Shown here piece after piece: positions 32,436 through 39,915 of a DNA stretch of 64,000 nt. Source of the stretch: VRUE01 sp963717375 (lineage in GTDB: Bacteria > Actinomycetota > Thermoleophilia > Solirubrobacterales > 70-9); assembly GCA_963717375.1 (NCBI GenBank), contig OY970329.1:2046001-2110000 (forward strand). The letters run 5' to 3'. A program made the position numbers and the translations under genes. The notes under the pieces were generated by a model, which saw only the letters and a program-made list of their open reading frames with translations, was not told the DNA's origin and did not search any database. Each line of letters starts with the position of its first letter. Within the stretch, counting starts at the first letter, position 1.

Positions 32436-32624
32436 TCAACCTGGCGGCCAGGACGGCCGAGAATCCAAAAAGGCGTCAAGTAGAGCCGCGCCTTCCGCCT
32501 CCGTCCCTGGCATCAGGTGCCCGTATAGGCCGAAGGTGACCGTGATCGAAGCGTGTCCCATGAAAGACGACAGCGCCTTGGCGTTGACCCCACGCGCGAT
32601 CATGAACGAGGCATAGGTGTGGCG
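32436..32624 (-). pseudogene. Tyrosine recombinase (integrase) C-terminal fragment
   Basis: The minus frame reads RHTYASFMIARGVNAKALS, then SFMGHASITVTFGLYGHLMP, giving the second catalytic Arg (RHT), the GH histidine and the nucleophile-bearing LYGH of phage-type integrases. Upstream of RHT the expected HDL is replaced by unrelated codons and the frame runs antisense through the TRIC-type gene, so the rest of the integrase is lost. About 62 residues remain before the stop. It identifies the enzyme class that inserted the island but cannot be active. Confidence 0.75.
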
Positions 32625-32631
32625 GGCTATG

Positions 32632-33282
32632 GACACGCTGATCGAAACCTCTGATCTCCTGACCAACACGGTCGTCGTCCTCGGCACCGTGGCGTGGGCG
32701 GTGTCCGGTGCGATGGCAGCCGCTCGCCACCGCTTGGACTGGTTCGGCGTGGTCGTCTTGGGTGTGATCGTCGCTGTCGGCGGCGGCACCGTCCGGGACC
32801 TGCTGCTCGGCCTGGAGGTCTCATGGATCCAGCGGCCCTGGCCCGTCTTCCTTGCCGCTGGCGTTGCTCTGCTCACGATTCCACCGGCGAGGCGCTGGGC
32901 CACCGCGGTCGACCAATGGCAGATCGTCCTGGCCGCCGACGCGCTGGGGCTAGGGCTGTTCACGGTTCTCGGCTGCGATACGGCGCTGCACGCAGGTACG
33001 AGCTCCGTGGTCGCGGTGATCCTCGGAGTGATGGGAGGGATCTCCGGCGGCGTCATTCGTGACCTCCTGTTGACCAGAACGCCTGTCGTCTTGACTGGCG
33101 AGATCTACGCCCTGGCAGCAATTGCCGGAGCGGTCGCCTACGTCCTGTTGCTGCGGACCTCGATCAGCCCGATCGCGGCGTTGTGGATTCCAGTCCTGCT
33201 GACGTTCGGGCTACGAGCGATCGCCCTGCGCCGCGCCTGGTCGATACCGTCAGCCCGCATCGACCGCGATGGCGATGGTTGA
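32632..33282 (+). CDS. TRIC-type/UPF0126 membrane channel-like protein
   Basis: The 216-residue protein has six to seven hydrophobic segments in two related halves, each with the UPF0126 glycine motif: GGGTVRDLLLG in the first and GGISGGVIRDLLL in the second. This internal duplication is the hallmark of the family, whose members form trimeric intracellular-cation-channel-like pores for K+ or other monovalent ions. The ATG at 32632 is preferred to GTG 32617. Its start abuts the point where the antisense integrase homology breaks off, so its arrival or rearrangement may have destroyed the integrase. It lies inside the island, before attR. Confidence 0.85.
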   Translation, partial: DTLIETSDLLTNTVVVLGTVAWAVSGAMAAARHRLDWFGVVVLGVIVAVGGGTVRDLLLGLEVSWIQRPWPVFLAAGVALLTIPPARRWATAVDQWQIVLAADALGLGLFTVLGCDTALHAGTSSVVAVILGVMGGISGGVIRDLLLTRTPVVLTGEIYALAAIAGAVAYVLLLRTSISPIAALWIPVLLTFGLRAIALRRAWSIPSARIDRDGDG

Positions 33283-33459
33283 TATCTGGTCGGCTTACGG
33301 ACAGGACCCGTGGCGGACTTGCCCGGATGAGCAAGCTCCAGCTCAGATGGGGCAACACATGGGGCAACAAGCCCCACAGATTCCAGCCGATCTCCACGTA
33401 GCTCGATATCGTGAGAACCGCTTGAACCGCGCCTCACGTAGCCCAGCGGGGCCACGGGA

Positions 33460-33507
33460 TCGGGCTCATAACCCGAAGGTCGCAGGTTCGAATCCTGCCC
33501 CCGCTAT
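33460..33507 (+). repeat. Attachment site attR: duplicated tRNA-fMet 3' half
   Basis: Forty-eight bases identical to 30165-30212. Upstream, AGCGGGG could pair with CCCCGCT as an acceptor stem, but only about eight bases separate it from the anticodon stem, so the D-arm is missing and this is not a functional tRNA. Confidence 0.85.
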
Positions 33508-33511
33508 AGGT

Positions 33512-33546
33512 CGAGAACCCGCTTATAAAGCGGGTTCTCGTGTTTT
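33512..33546 (+). terminator. Intrinsic terminator after attR
   Basis: CGAGAACCCGCTT and AAGCGGGTTCTCG form a perfect 13-bp stem with a 3-nt loop, followed by TGTTTT. It is probably the original terminator of tRNA-fMet, displaced from the tRNA by the island. From here to 33837 I see no gene. Confidence 0.85.
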
Positions 33547-33837
33547 CGGAGAACCTCAACATCGGCGAAAGATGGCCCTGGGGCAACGCCTGGGACAACA
33601 TGAGGTCTGAGAGAGGTCGATGAGAGGCCCTCGCGCGGCGTCTCCGGTCCCCCTACGTTCGGCCGCGAATCCCGAAGCAGCTTGATCGGATCGCGTCAGG
33701 GCCCGTCTCCGCAGACCTGCGCTGCGATGCGAATGCACAGTGCCTGGCTCATTTCGCCATGTCTGACCCGACTCGATCTCCCGCTCGCTGAGCGTCTCGG
33801 CGTTCGGTCCCTGGTCAACCGCAGCTTGCCGTCGCCC

Positions 33838-34485
33838 TCAGCCCAGGACGACGGCCCCGAATCCGTAGAGCCCCGGCAGCATCCCCTGGACCACGCTCGC
33901 GCCGAGGCACTGGGCCCCCCATTCGAGTTTCTGGACGCCGGCGGGGACCGATGCCGTGGTGACACCTGCGAAGTCGATGCTTTTGAAGATTTCGGAGCCC
34001 ATGCCCCAGGTGGTGCCGGGGACGAGGACGCCGTTGACGAAGAGTGCGACTTCCACTGGGCCGGGGGCGGAGCAGTTGACTTCGGCTTGGTCGAAGTGGG
34101 CGAAGGTGTAGAGCTTGCCGGAGGTTGCCGTGGTCACCGTTTTGCTGAAGGAGAGCTCGGGGGCGCCAATCATGTTTTCACCGAGCGACTGGCCTTCGGT
34201 CGGGCCCACCGGTCCGCGGGGGCCGGTCTCTCCGCGCGGACCGGTTTCCCCGAGCGCGCCGGTCGCACCACGCTGACCCGGTTCGCCCGTCTGACCGCGC
34301 AGCGCCGCCTGGGCCCCCTTGGAAATCTTCGCCTGGGTCACCGCGCCCTTGCGGATCTGCTTGGCGCCGACGCTGTTCTTGGGCAACTGGGTGGCGGCGA
34401 AGGCCGCGCCGCCACCGAGGAGCAGGAACAGGCAGAGGGTCGAGACGACGTTGGCGTAGGTCAGGCCCGCGGTGAGTTTTTTCAT
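33838..34485 (-). CDS. Exported protein with a short collagen-like repeat
   Basis: The 215-residue product has an N-terminal membrane/signal segment (about 10-30, LTYANVVSTLCLFLLLGGGA) and a conserved LPKNSVGAKQIRKGAVTQ linker known from many Solirubrobacterales exported proteins. Roughly eleven Gly-X-Y triplets (about 64-98, such as GETGPRGETGPRGP) follow, then a beta-rich C-terminal domain with two cysteines (VNCSAPG, AQCLGAS). It is probably a cell-surface protein that trimerises through the collagen-like stretch. Function is unknown. The next plus-strand gene encodes a protein with a related TYANVV start. Confidence 0.75.
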   Translation of the reverse strand: MKKLTAGLTYANVVSTLCLFLLLGGGAAFAATQLPKNSVGAKQIRKGAVTQAKISKGAQAALRGQTGEPGQRGATGALGETGPRGETGPRGPVGPTEGQSLGENMIGAPELSFSKTVTTATSGKLYTFAHFDQAEVNCSAPGPVEVALFVNGVLVPGTTWGMGSEIFKSIDFAGVTTASVPAGVQKLEWGAQCLGASVVQGMLPGLYGFGAVVLG

Positions 34486-34838
34486 GCTCGCCTTATCGGC
34501 GCTGGGCAGCGTTGCCGTGAATTGGGCCGCGGCTCGGTCAGCGGATCGCGGCTCACCTCGTCGGCTCCAGCGACGCCAAGCAGGTCGGTCGCTACCGCAA
34601 AGGCCGACGGCCCGACCCCCGATCAGACGATCGCCCTGCCTGCGCGAGGGCTACATGATCGTCGAGAGGGCTAAACCCTCCGATCCACCTAAGTTCGCCG
34701 CGACAAACGCCAGATGAATGCCCCGGCGCGCTAACGCCCCGGGGCCCCGGCACCGAAGTAGAAGCTTCGCTGCGGAGTTCAAGCTCGGTCTCGAGGGGGC
34801 CGATGGGTGCATCCACAACTCCTGGAGGAATCCTGTCC
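34486..34838. other. 353-bp divergent intergenic region between two surface-protein genes
   Basis: No convincing gene. It must hold the promoters of the collagen-like gene (minus) and the alanine-rich surface protein (plus). A small GAGGG-CTAAA-CCCTC hairpin lies near 34665 and a stronger GCCCCGGCG...CGCCCCGGGGC structure near 34720-34745; the latter may be a terminator-like or regulatory hairpin. Confidence 0.4.
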
Positions 34839-35645
34839 ATGAAGCTTTCCCGCCCTCGGTTCACCTACGCCAACGTAGTCGCCAGCATCGCCCTCTTCGC
34901 GGCGCTTGGCGGCGTTAGCTATGCGGCTACGGCCCTGCCGAAAGGAAGCGTCGGGGTCGACCAGATCCAGGCCGAAGCGGTCCGCACCGGCAAGGTCGCC
35001 GACGACGCGGTGACCGCCGTGAAGCTGGCTCAGGGGGTCCGCGAACGGCTCGTGCCCGTGGGTGGCGCGCCGGCAGTGACGACGACCACCTCGACCCCGG
35101 AGAGCGTCAAGCACGCCGAAACCGCTGACAGAGCAGGCACGGCCGGAAGCGCCGCCACGGCGACGAAGGCAGACTCCGCTACGTACGCCGACTCGGCCGG
35201 GGACGCCGCCACCGCCGACCTGGCCACCACTTCCAAAGACGCCCAAGCCCTCGGCGGTCAGCCCGCCGACCACTACATGACCGCCGACTCCGTCCTGCAG
35301 GCGGGACAGACCGAGGCAGGCGACTTCATCGCCGCGGCGGCCAACGGCCAAGCGGGCACGGTGCTCGTCCAGTTCTGGCCGCATCTGCCGGAATCGCTAC
35401 CCGAAGGACACATCATCGTGATCGCGGAAGGCGGCCAGGGGACGGTCCAATGCCCCGGTGCCGGCCAGGCCGCGGCCGGCTACATGTGCGTCTATCAGTC
35501 ATTCAACGAAGGCATGACTTTTGAATCCTTCATCTCGACGATGCCAGGGTCGATCTACGCCGGGCCGTTGAGCGGAGTCATGACCTGGCGGAGCAACCAA
35601 TCAAACGGCCTGTTGCGCGGCACCTGGGCCTACACCGCGCCGTAG
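34839..35645 (+). CDS. Exported protein with Ala/Thr/Asp-rich repeat stalk
   Basis: The 268-residue product starts MKLSRPRFTYANVVASIALF, a signal or anchor of the same type as the collagen-like neighbour, then LPKGSVGVDQIQAEAVRTG. A stalk of irregular A-D-S/T-A repeats occupies about 88-140 (TAGSAATATKADSATYADSA). A globular C-terminal region contains a likely disulfide pair (TVQCPGAG, GYMCVYQ). GGAGG lies 10 bp before the ATG. It is probably surface-exposed; function unknown. The repeat stalk resembles heptad-like trimeric stalks but the pattern is too irregular to name. Confidence 0.72.
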   Translation: MKLSRPRFTYANVVASIALFAALGGVSYAATALPKGSVGVDQIQAEAVRTGKVADDAVTAVKLAQGVRERLVPVGGAPAVTTTTSTPESVKHAETADRAGTAGSAATATKADSATYADSAGDAATADLATTSKDAQALGGQPADHYMTADSVLQAGQTEAGDFIAAAANGQAGTVLVQFWPHLPESLPEGHIIVIAEGGQGTVQCPGAGQAAAGYMCVYQSFNEGMTFESFISTMPGSIYAGPLSGVMTWRSNQSNGLLRGTWAYTAP

Positions 35646-35826
35646 CCGGACCGATCGCGGAGCGCATCATCGGGCTGCCCGGCGGCTCAGCTGAACCCAT
35701 GTGCGGCCTGGGAGACCCGGCCGGGCGCTCCTTCCTCGCACGACATCCGGCAGGCGTCGGTGTGCCGATCCACGAAGCAAGCCAGGTCAGTGGTGTTCAC
35801 CCTCCCTTCGCCCGTCGCTGCTAACC

Positions 35827-35844
35827 TACAACCAGATGGTTGTA
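35827..35844. promoter_or_regulatory. Palindromic operator over the ArsR-type start codon
   Basis: TACAACCA-GA-TGGTTGTA is a perfect 8-bp inverted repeat with a 2-bp centre. It contains the ATG at 35836, placing the putative regulator's binding site on its own start codon, and suggests autorepression and perhaps a very short or absent leader. Confidence 0.65.
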
Positions 35845-36192
35845 AGTAGAGAAACGAGCCGCGCCGATGAGAAGGCCTCCGACCTGCTGTTCGGGGCGTT
35901 GGCCGACCCGACCCGCCGCGACATCTACCGCCGCGCCCACGAAGGGCGGTTCTCGGTCTCGGCCCTGGCCCGCGAGTACCCGATCAGCGTGGCGGCAGTA
36001 CAGAAGCACGTCGCCGTGCTGGAGCGGGCCGAACTGGTGAGCAAGCACCGAGTCGGTCGCGAGTCGATCGTTCGCGCCGAGACCGACGCCCTCATCCGCG
36101 CCCATGCCGCGCTCGATCGCCTGGAGACGGTCTGGCGCGACCGGGTCGAGCGGATGGACCAGATCCTCGAAACCGACAAAGAAAGCAGCTGA
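35836..36192 (+). CDS. ArsR-family winged-helix transcriptional regulator
   Basis: The 118-residue product is a typical small ArsR/SmtB protein: FGALADPTRRDIYRRA, the recognition region FSVSALAREYPISVAAVQKH, and wing LERAELVSKHRVGRESI. No CxC or His-rich metal site is visible, so metal sensing is unlikely. This subgroup is usually linked to a downstream AHSA1/SRPBCC gene, as here, where the stop and start overlap (TGATG). The ATG lies in a palindrome that probably is its operator. The regulated operon includes the SRPBCC, DHFR-like and probably cupin genes. Confidence 0.88.
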   Translation: MVVSRETSRADEKASDLLFGALADPTRRDIYRRAHEGRFSVSALAREYPISVAAVQKHVAVLERAELVSKHRVGRESIVRAETDALIRAHAALDRLETVWRDRVERMDQILETDKESS

Positions 36193-36683
36193 TGCCCGTC
36201 ACCGAAACGAACAAAGATCTCGCCGCCCTGACCATGACGATCACCGCTGAGCTCGACGCCAGCGCCGACCGCGCCTGGGAGCTGTGGTCGGACCCGCGGC
36301 AGCTGGAGCGCTGGTGGGGGCCGCCGTCCCATCCGGCGACCTTCGTCGACTACGACCTCTCGGCCGGCGGGCGCATCACCTACTTCATGACCGGGCCGGA
36401 GGGCGAGAAGGTTCACGGCCGTTGGCGGGTAGAGGATGTCGAGCCACCCAACCGGCTGCGCTTCGCCGACGACGACACCGACGACGAGGGAAGGCCGAGC
36501 GATGGGGGGCCGGCGGAGATGACCGTGACGATCGCCGAGGTCGACGGCACCACGACGATGTCGATCGAGTCTCGCTTCGCCAGTCGCGAGACGATGGAAC
36601 AGACGATCGAGATGGGGTTCGAGCAAGGCTTCACCGAAACGCTCGGCCAGATCGACCGGCTCCTTGCCGACGTCGGCGGGTAA
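36192..36683 (+). CDS. SRPBCC/AHSA1-domain protein
   Basis: The 163-residue protein has the Aha1-C/START-like pattern: ITAELDASADRAWELWSDP, LERWWGPPSHP, GGRITYFMTGPEG, GRWRVEDVEPPNRL and a final helix ETMEQTIEMGFEQGFTETL. The fold makes a hydrophobic ligand cavity; ligands are usually unknown. It overlaps the ArsR-type stop by one base (TGATG), so translation is coupled. Together they form the well-known ArsR-AHSA1 pair. The DHFR-like gene starts 4 bp later. Confidence 0.88.
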   Translation: MPVTETNKDLAALTMTITAELDASADRAWELWSDPRQLERWWGPPSHPATFVDYDLSAGGRITYFMTGPEGEKVHGRWRVEDVEPPNRLRFADDDTDDEGRPSDGGPAEMTVTIAEVDGTTTMSIESRFASRETMEQTIEMGFEQGFTETLGQIDRLLADVGG

Positions 36684-36687
36684 GACG

Positions 36688-37236
36688 ATGGCGACTTATA
36701 CGGTCGACTGGTTTACGACCCTGGACGGCTTCGGTTCGGGGCCGGAGGCATATTGGGGCAAGGATGGCCCTGAGTTGCGTGAGCAGCGGGCCCAGACCTA
36801 TGGCAACGAGGAGCAGACGCTTGTGTTCGGGGCGAACACCTATCGTTTGTTCCAGCGCTTCGCCCCGGCAGAGGACGACCCGAGTCACTCACCGTTGAAC
36901 GAGGCGCGGAAGATCGTGATCTCGCGCACGCTGGAGGAGCCGCTGACCTGGAAGAACTCGACCCTGATCGCCGAGGACGCGCTCGACGCGATCCCGCGCC
37001 TCAAGGCGGAATCGCCCGTCCCACTGCGTTGCCACGGCAGCATCTCGATGAACCGCGCACTCCTCGCGGCCGGCTTGGTGGACCGGCTCGAGCTGATGGT
37101 GTTCCCCGTCATCACCGGGGCTTCGGGATCCGATCCGATCCTCGCCGATCTGCCCGATATCGACTTGGAGCTTGTCGACTCGCGGGTCTTCGACGGGCGC
37201 ATGCAGCAGCTCGTCTACATCCCGACGGTCCGCTAG
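36688..37236 (+). CDS. Dihydrofolate reductase-family protein (RibD C-terminal-like)
   Basis: The 182-residue product starts TYTVDWFTTLDGFGSG, continues TLVFGANTYRLFQRF, KIVISRTLEEPL and IPRLKAES, and ends with LVDRLELMVFPVITGASG. These are the hallmarks of the RibD-C/DHFR-like superfamily of NADPH-dependent reductases, often found near ArsR-AHSA1 genes. The substrate is unknown, and true folate reduction is unlikely without the canonical DHFR motifs. A second family member lies at 45189-45722 on the other strand. Confidence 0.82.
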   Translation: MATYTVDWFTTLDGFGSGPEAYWGKDGPELREQRAQTYGNEEQTLVFGANTYRLFQRFAPAEDDPSHSPLNEARKIVISRTLEEPLTWKNSTLIAEDALDAIPRLKAESPVPLRCHGSISMNRALLAAGLVDRLELMVFPVITGASGSDPILADLPDIDLELVDSRVFDGRMQQLVYIPTVR

Positions 37237-37238
37237 CC

Positions 37239-37640
37239 GTGCCGTTTACTCTCAGAAACCTCAAGGAGGATCTGGAGGACGTCGGGTCCAACTTCGACGG
37301 CGCGCCAGGCCTGGAGTTCCGCTTGGCGACCGGGCCACTCGAGCTCGAGAAGTCAGGCCTGGGCTACCAGCGCATCCCGCCTGGCTATCGCTTTCCGTAC
37401 GGCCACACGCACAAGAAGCAGGAGGAGGTGTACGTGGTCCTGGGCGGGGGCGGCCGGATGAAGCTCGACGACGAGATCGTCGAGCTCAAGGAATGGGATG
37501 CGGTGCGAGTCCAGCCCGGTACGTGGCGAGGCTACGAGGCCGGCCCGGAGGGCCTTGAGATCCTCGTCATCGGCGCCCCAAACCTTGGCGAGAATCCGCG
37601 CGATGACGTGGAGGGCCAGCGCGACTGGTGGGCTGACTAA
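37239..37640 (+). CDS. Cupin-domain protein
   Basis: The roughly 133-residue protein begins at GTG 37239 (PFTLRNLKED), two bases after the DHFR-like stop. The cupin motif 1 reads PYGHTHKKQEEVYVVLGG, supplying two His and a Glu as metal ligands; motif 2 region EWDAVRVQPGTWRGYEAG carries no matching His, so the site may be incomplete. A C-terminal NPRDDVEGQRDWWAD tail is present. It could be an isomerase, dioxygenase-like or ligand-binding protein. It is the last gene of the ArsR-headed operon and faces a TetR gene convergently. Confidence 0.78.
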   Translation: MPFTLRNLKEDLEDVGSNFDGAPGLEFRLATGPLELEKSGLGYQRIPPGYRFPYGHTHKKQEEVYVVLGGGGRMKLDDEIVELKEWDAVRVQPGTWRGYEAGPEGLEILVIGAPNLGENPRDDVEGQRDWWAD

Positions 37641-37647
37641 CTTCGCC

Positions 37648-38325
37648 CTAGGGCTCTTGCTTGAGCGCGGCGGGCTCGGCGATGCCGAGGATGAACGTTT
37701 CTCGCGCCCGGTTGAGGACCTGCTCGAACTCCTCGTCGCTGATCTCCATGTTGGCCGGCCCGAGGTGTGAGGCGATGACGCCGTCCCAGGCCGCCCAGAG
37801 GAAGCGGGCGGTGGCTATCGGGTCCATCGAGCGCACGATGCTTTCGGCCATCGCTTCCTCGAGGAGGCCCGCCATCCGGGTGGTTTCCTCGCCGATCCGC
37901 GCGGCCACCTTGGCCTCCGGTCCGCCCGCGCGATCTGACCCCGGCCGGTCGTGCGGCGGGAAGCGAAAGAGGCGGAAGTAGCCGGGGAACTCGCGGGCGA
38001 AGCGCAGGTAGCCCTCGGCGAGGCCGACCAGTCGTTCAAGCGGTGAATTCCCTTCAGCGAAGCCCGCCTCGCTGTATTTGAGATCGAGCGCCAGGGCGCG
38101 GTCGATCAGCGCCGCATAGACGCCCTCCTTGTCGCCGAAATGCGCGTAGATCGAGCCGATCGCGACGTCGGCGGCGCGGGAGAGGTCCTCCATCGTCGTC
38201 GCGGCAAAGCCGCGGCCGAGGAAGAGCTGCTCCGCCGCGTCGAGGATCGCCGCCGCCATCCGCGCCTTTCGACGCTCCCTGCGCGAGGCGGAGGGCGGCG
38301 ACGCGGGTGCTTGCGCCTTCGACAC
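37648..38325 (-). CDS. TetR-family transcriptional regulator
   Basis: The 225-residue protein has the TetR N-terminal HTH (AAAILDAAEQLFLGRGFAATTM, then DVAIGSIYAHFGDKEGVYAAL), followed by a helical ligand domain with an FPGYFRLFRFPPH segment. It is transcribed divergently from a small membrane-protein gene, with a perfect inverted repeat (38362-38378) in the 67-bp gap. The expected model is that it represses itself and the neighbour in response to a hydrophobic ligand; the ligand is unknown. Confidence 0.88.
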   Translation of the reverse strand: MSKAQAPASPPSASRRERRKARMAAAILDAAEQLFLGRGFAATTMEDLSRAADVAIGSIYAHFGDKEGVYAALIDRALALDLKYSEAGFAEGNSPLERLVGLAEGYLRFAREFPGYFRLFRFPPHDRPGSDRAGGPEAKVAARIGEETTRMAGLLEEAMAESIVRSMDPIATARFLWAAWDGVIASHLGPANMEISDEEFEQVLNRARETFILGIAEPAALKQEP

Positions 38326-38361
38326 CGGCCGATCCTAGCAAAACTGTAATAGGATTCGAAA

Positions 38362-38378
38362 CTAGAATTTCATTCTAG
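38362..38378. promoter_or_regulatory. Candidate TetR operator
   Basis: CTAGAAT-TTC-ATTCTAG is a perfect 7-bp inverted repeat in the short region between the divergent TetR and membrane-protein genes, with the position and symmetry expected of a TetR-dimer operator. Confidence 0.6.
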
Positions 38379-38392
38379 AAAGGATGGAGACC

Positions 38393-38776
38393 ATGCCTCT
38401 TCTCTCTCAACTGGGCGTCTACGAGCTGACCTTCGGGGTCCTCTCCGGCTGGGTGATGGTGATGACGATCGAGAAGCCCGAGTTGCTGCGGCGGGCAGGC
38501 GCTCGCCACCTGAACCGGATCCGCCAGGCTCACCTCGACCTGCTGATGCAGGGGGTAATCTTGATCGCGGTCGGTTTTGCCGTCGATCCACTGCCGACCT
38601 GGATCGGCTTCCTCCTCGTCCTCGGCGCCTTCCTCGCCCCGCTACTGCTCGGGATCCTCGCCTTCGACTCCGAGATGCAGAAGGGCTCGCGCCTCTACCG
38701 CGGGATCAACACCGTGGTGCTGACCGGCTTCACGATCGGCTGGGTGGCGCTCGCGATCACTGTGGCGGGGCGCTGA
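38393..38776 (+). CDS. Small four-helix membrane protein
   Basis: The 127-residue product (MPLLSQLGVYELTFGVLSG) has about four membrane segments, and a loop EKPELLRRAGARHLNRIRQ that is conserved in appearance but not in a family I can name. ATG 38393 is preferred over 38384 because AGGATGGAG provides a ribosome site at proper spacing. It is regulated with the divergent TetR gene, judging by the shared operator. A role in small-molecule handling is only inferred from that pairing. Confidence 0.6.
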   Translation: MPLLSQLGVYELTFGVLSGWVMVMTIEKPELLRRAGARHLNRIRQAHLDLLMQGVILIAVGFAVDPLPTWIGFLLVLGAFLAPLLLGILAFDSEMQKGSRLYRGINTVVLTGFTIGWVALAITVAGR

Positions 38777-38844
38777 CGTGACCACGGAGCGCACGGCCGA
38801 GAGGCGCCCGTAGCTGGCGCCGTCGTGGCGCTACAGTCGAGCGC

Positions 38845-39282
38845 ATGACGATCCAACGCATGGACCACGTGGGCATCGTGGTCGACGACCTTGCAGCCGC
38901 GACGGCGTTCTTCGTCGAGCTCGGACTCGAGCTGCAGGGTGGGGGGCCGGTCGAGGGCGGTTGGGTGGATCGCGTCGTGGGGCTCGAGGGCGTCCGGGCG
39001 GAGATCGCGATGCTGGAGACCCCGGACGGCCACGGACGGGTTGAGCTGGCGAAGTTTCATGCTCCGTCGGGCCCGGGCGGCGACCGGCACGCGCCGTCGA
39101 ACGCCCCGGGCATCCGCCATCTCACCTTCGCGGTCGACGATCTCGATGCGACCGTCGCCGGCTTGCGAGCCCACGGTGCAGAGCTCGTTGGCGAGGTGGA
39201 GAGCTACAAGGACATCTATCGGCTCTGTTATGTCCGCGGCCCGGAGGGGATCATCGTCGAGCTGGCCGAAGAGATCGGCTGA
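38845..39282 (+). CDS. VOC/glyoxalase-fold protein
   Basis: The 145-residue protein has the paired beta-alpha-beta-beta-beta modules of the vicinal-oxygen-chelate fold: MDHVGIVVDDLAAATAFF at the start with the first metal His, VELAKFHAP, GIRHLTFAVDDLDATVAGL and GPEGIIVELAEEIG with the last Glu. Members include glyoxalases, dioxygenases and antibiotic-binding proteins. No specific role can be read. It stands alone between the membrane protein and the ECF sigma gene. Confidence 0.82.
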   Translation: MTIQRMDHVGIVVDDLAAATAFFVELGLELQGGGPVEGGWVDRVVGLEGVRAEIAMLETPDGHGRVELAKFHAPSGPGGDRHAPSNAPGIRHLTFAVDDLDATVAGLRAHGAELVGEVESYKDIYRLCYVRGPEGIIVELAEEIG

Positions 39283-39336
39283 GGCTCCGGCCAAGAAATC
39301 GGGAACCGGATCCGGCCATTCGGGCATCTACCTCTG

Positions 39337-39915
39337 ATGGCAAACGATCCAGAGCTGTGGGAACGGACCCGCGGCGGCGACTCCGAGGCTTTTGGCGATC
39401 TCTATGAGCGCCATGCTCGCTCGGTCCAGTCCTACTGCCTGTGGCGTACTGCCGACCTGCAGAGCGCCGAGGACGCCACCGCGACGGTCTTCCTCGAAGC
39501 CTGGCGTAAGCGCGAGCGCCTCACCCTGAGCACGGATTCCGCCGCGCCGCTGCTGCTGGGGATCGCCAACAACGTCGTGCGCCGCCAGTGGCGCAGCCAG
39601 CGACGCTACCGAGACGCGCTCGAGCGGGTGCGAAGCGTCGGCCAGGCGCCGAACGACCTTGAAGCGGAGGCGATTGCCCGCGTCGATGCGATCCGGCAGC
39701 TGCGCGAGGGCGGCAAGGCGATCCGCGGGCTGCCGCGGCGCGAGCGCGAGGTGCTCGCCCTGCTCGCCTGGAGCGATCTCTCTTACGGCGAGATCGCCGA
39801 GGCACTCGGGCTGCCGATCGGCACCGTGCGTTCCCGCCTCGCCCGTGCCCGCACCCGCCTCGGCGATGCCTTTCCTGACGCAACCGCAGCCAGACCCGCG
39901 GAGGAACCCCTGTGA
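39337..39915 (+). CDS. ECF-type RNA polymerase sigma factor
   Basis: The 192-residue product has sigma region 2 (FGDLYERHARSVQSYCLWRT, then SAEDATATVFLEAWRKR) and region 4 (LPRREREVLALLAWSDLSYG, GTVRSRLARARTRLG) with no C-terminal extension. It overlaps the next gene by GTGA (39912-39915), so it is coupled with a membrane protein that could be its anti-sigma factor. GGAAC at 39302-39306 is a possible autoregulatory -35 element with a weak -10. A perfect ECF promoter 3.8 kb downstream (43161-43186) is its natural candidate target. Confidence 0.9.
   Translation: MANDPELWERTRGGDSEAFGDLYERHARSVQSYCLWRTADLQSAEDATATVFLEAWRKRERLTLSTDSAAPLLLGIANNVVRRQWRSQRRYRDALERVRSVGQAPNDLEAEAIARVDAIRQLREGGKAIRGLPRREREVLALLAWSDLSYGEIAEALGLPIGTVRSRLARARTRLGDAFPDATAARPAEEPL

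Noticed and set aside
30213..33459. Active prophage or ICE
   Set aside because: No structural, replication or conjugation genes, and the integrase is only a C-terminal fragment.
33438..33507. Second tRNA-Met gene
   Set aside because: The anticodon and T arms are present, but there is no D-arm and the acceptor is not properly spaced. It is the attR duplication.
33269..33610. 113-codon plus frame through attR and the following terminator
   Set aside because: It translates tRNA-derived and terminator sequence, so coding is very unlikely.
39302..39328. ECF promoter of the sigma gene (GGAAC at 39302-39306)
   Set aside because: The -35 matches, but no CGTC-like -10 lies at 16-17 bp, so it was not listed as a feature.
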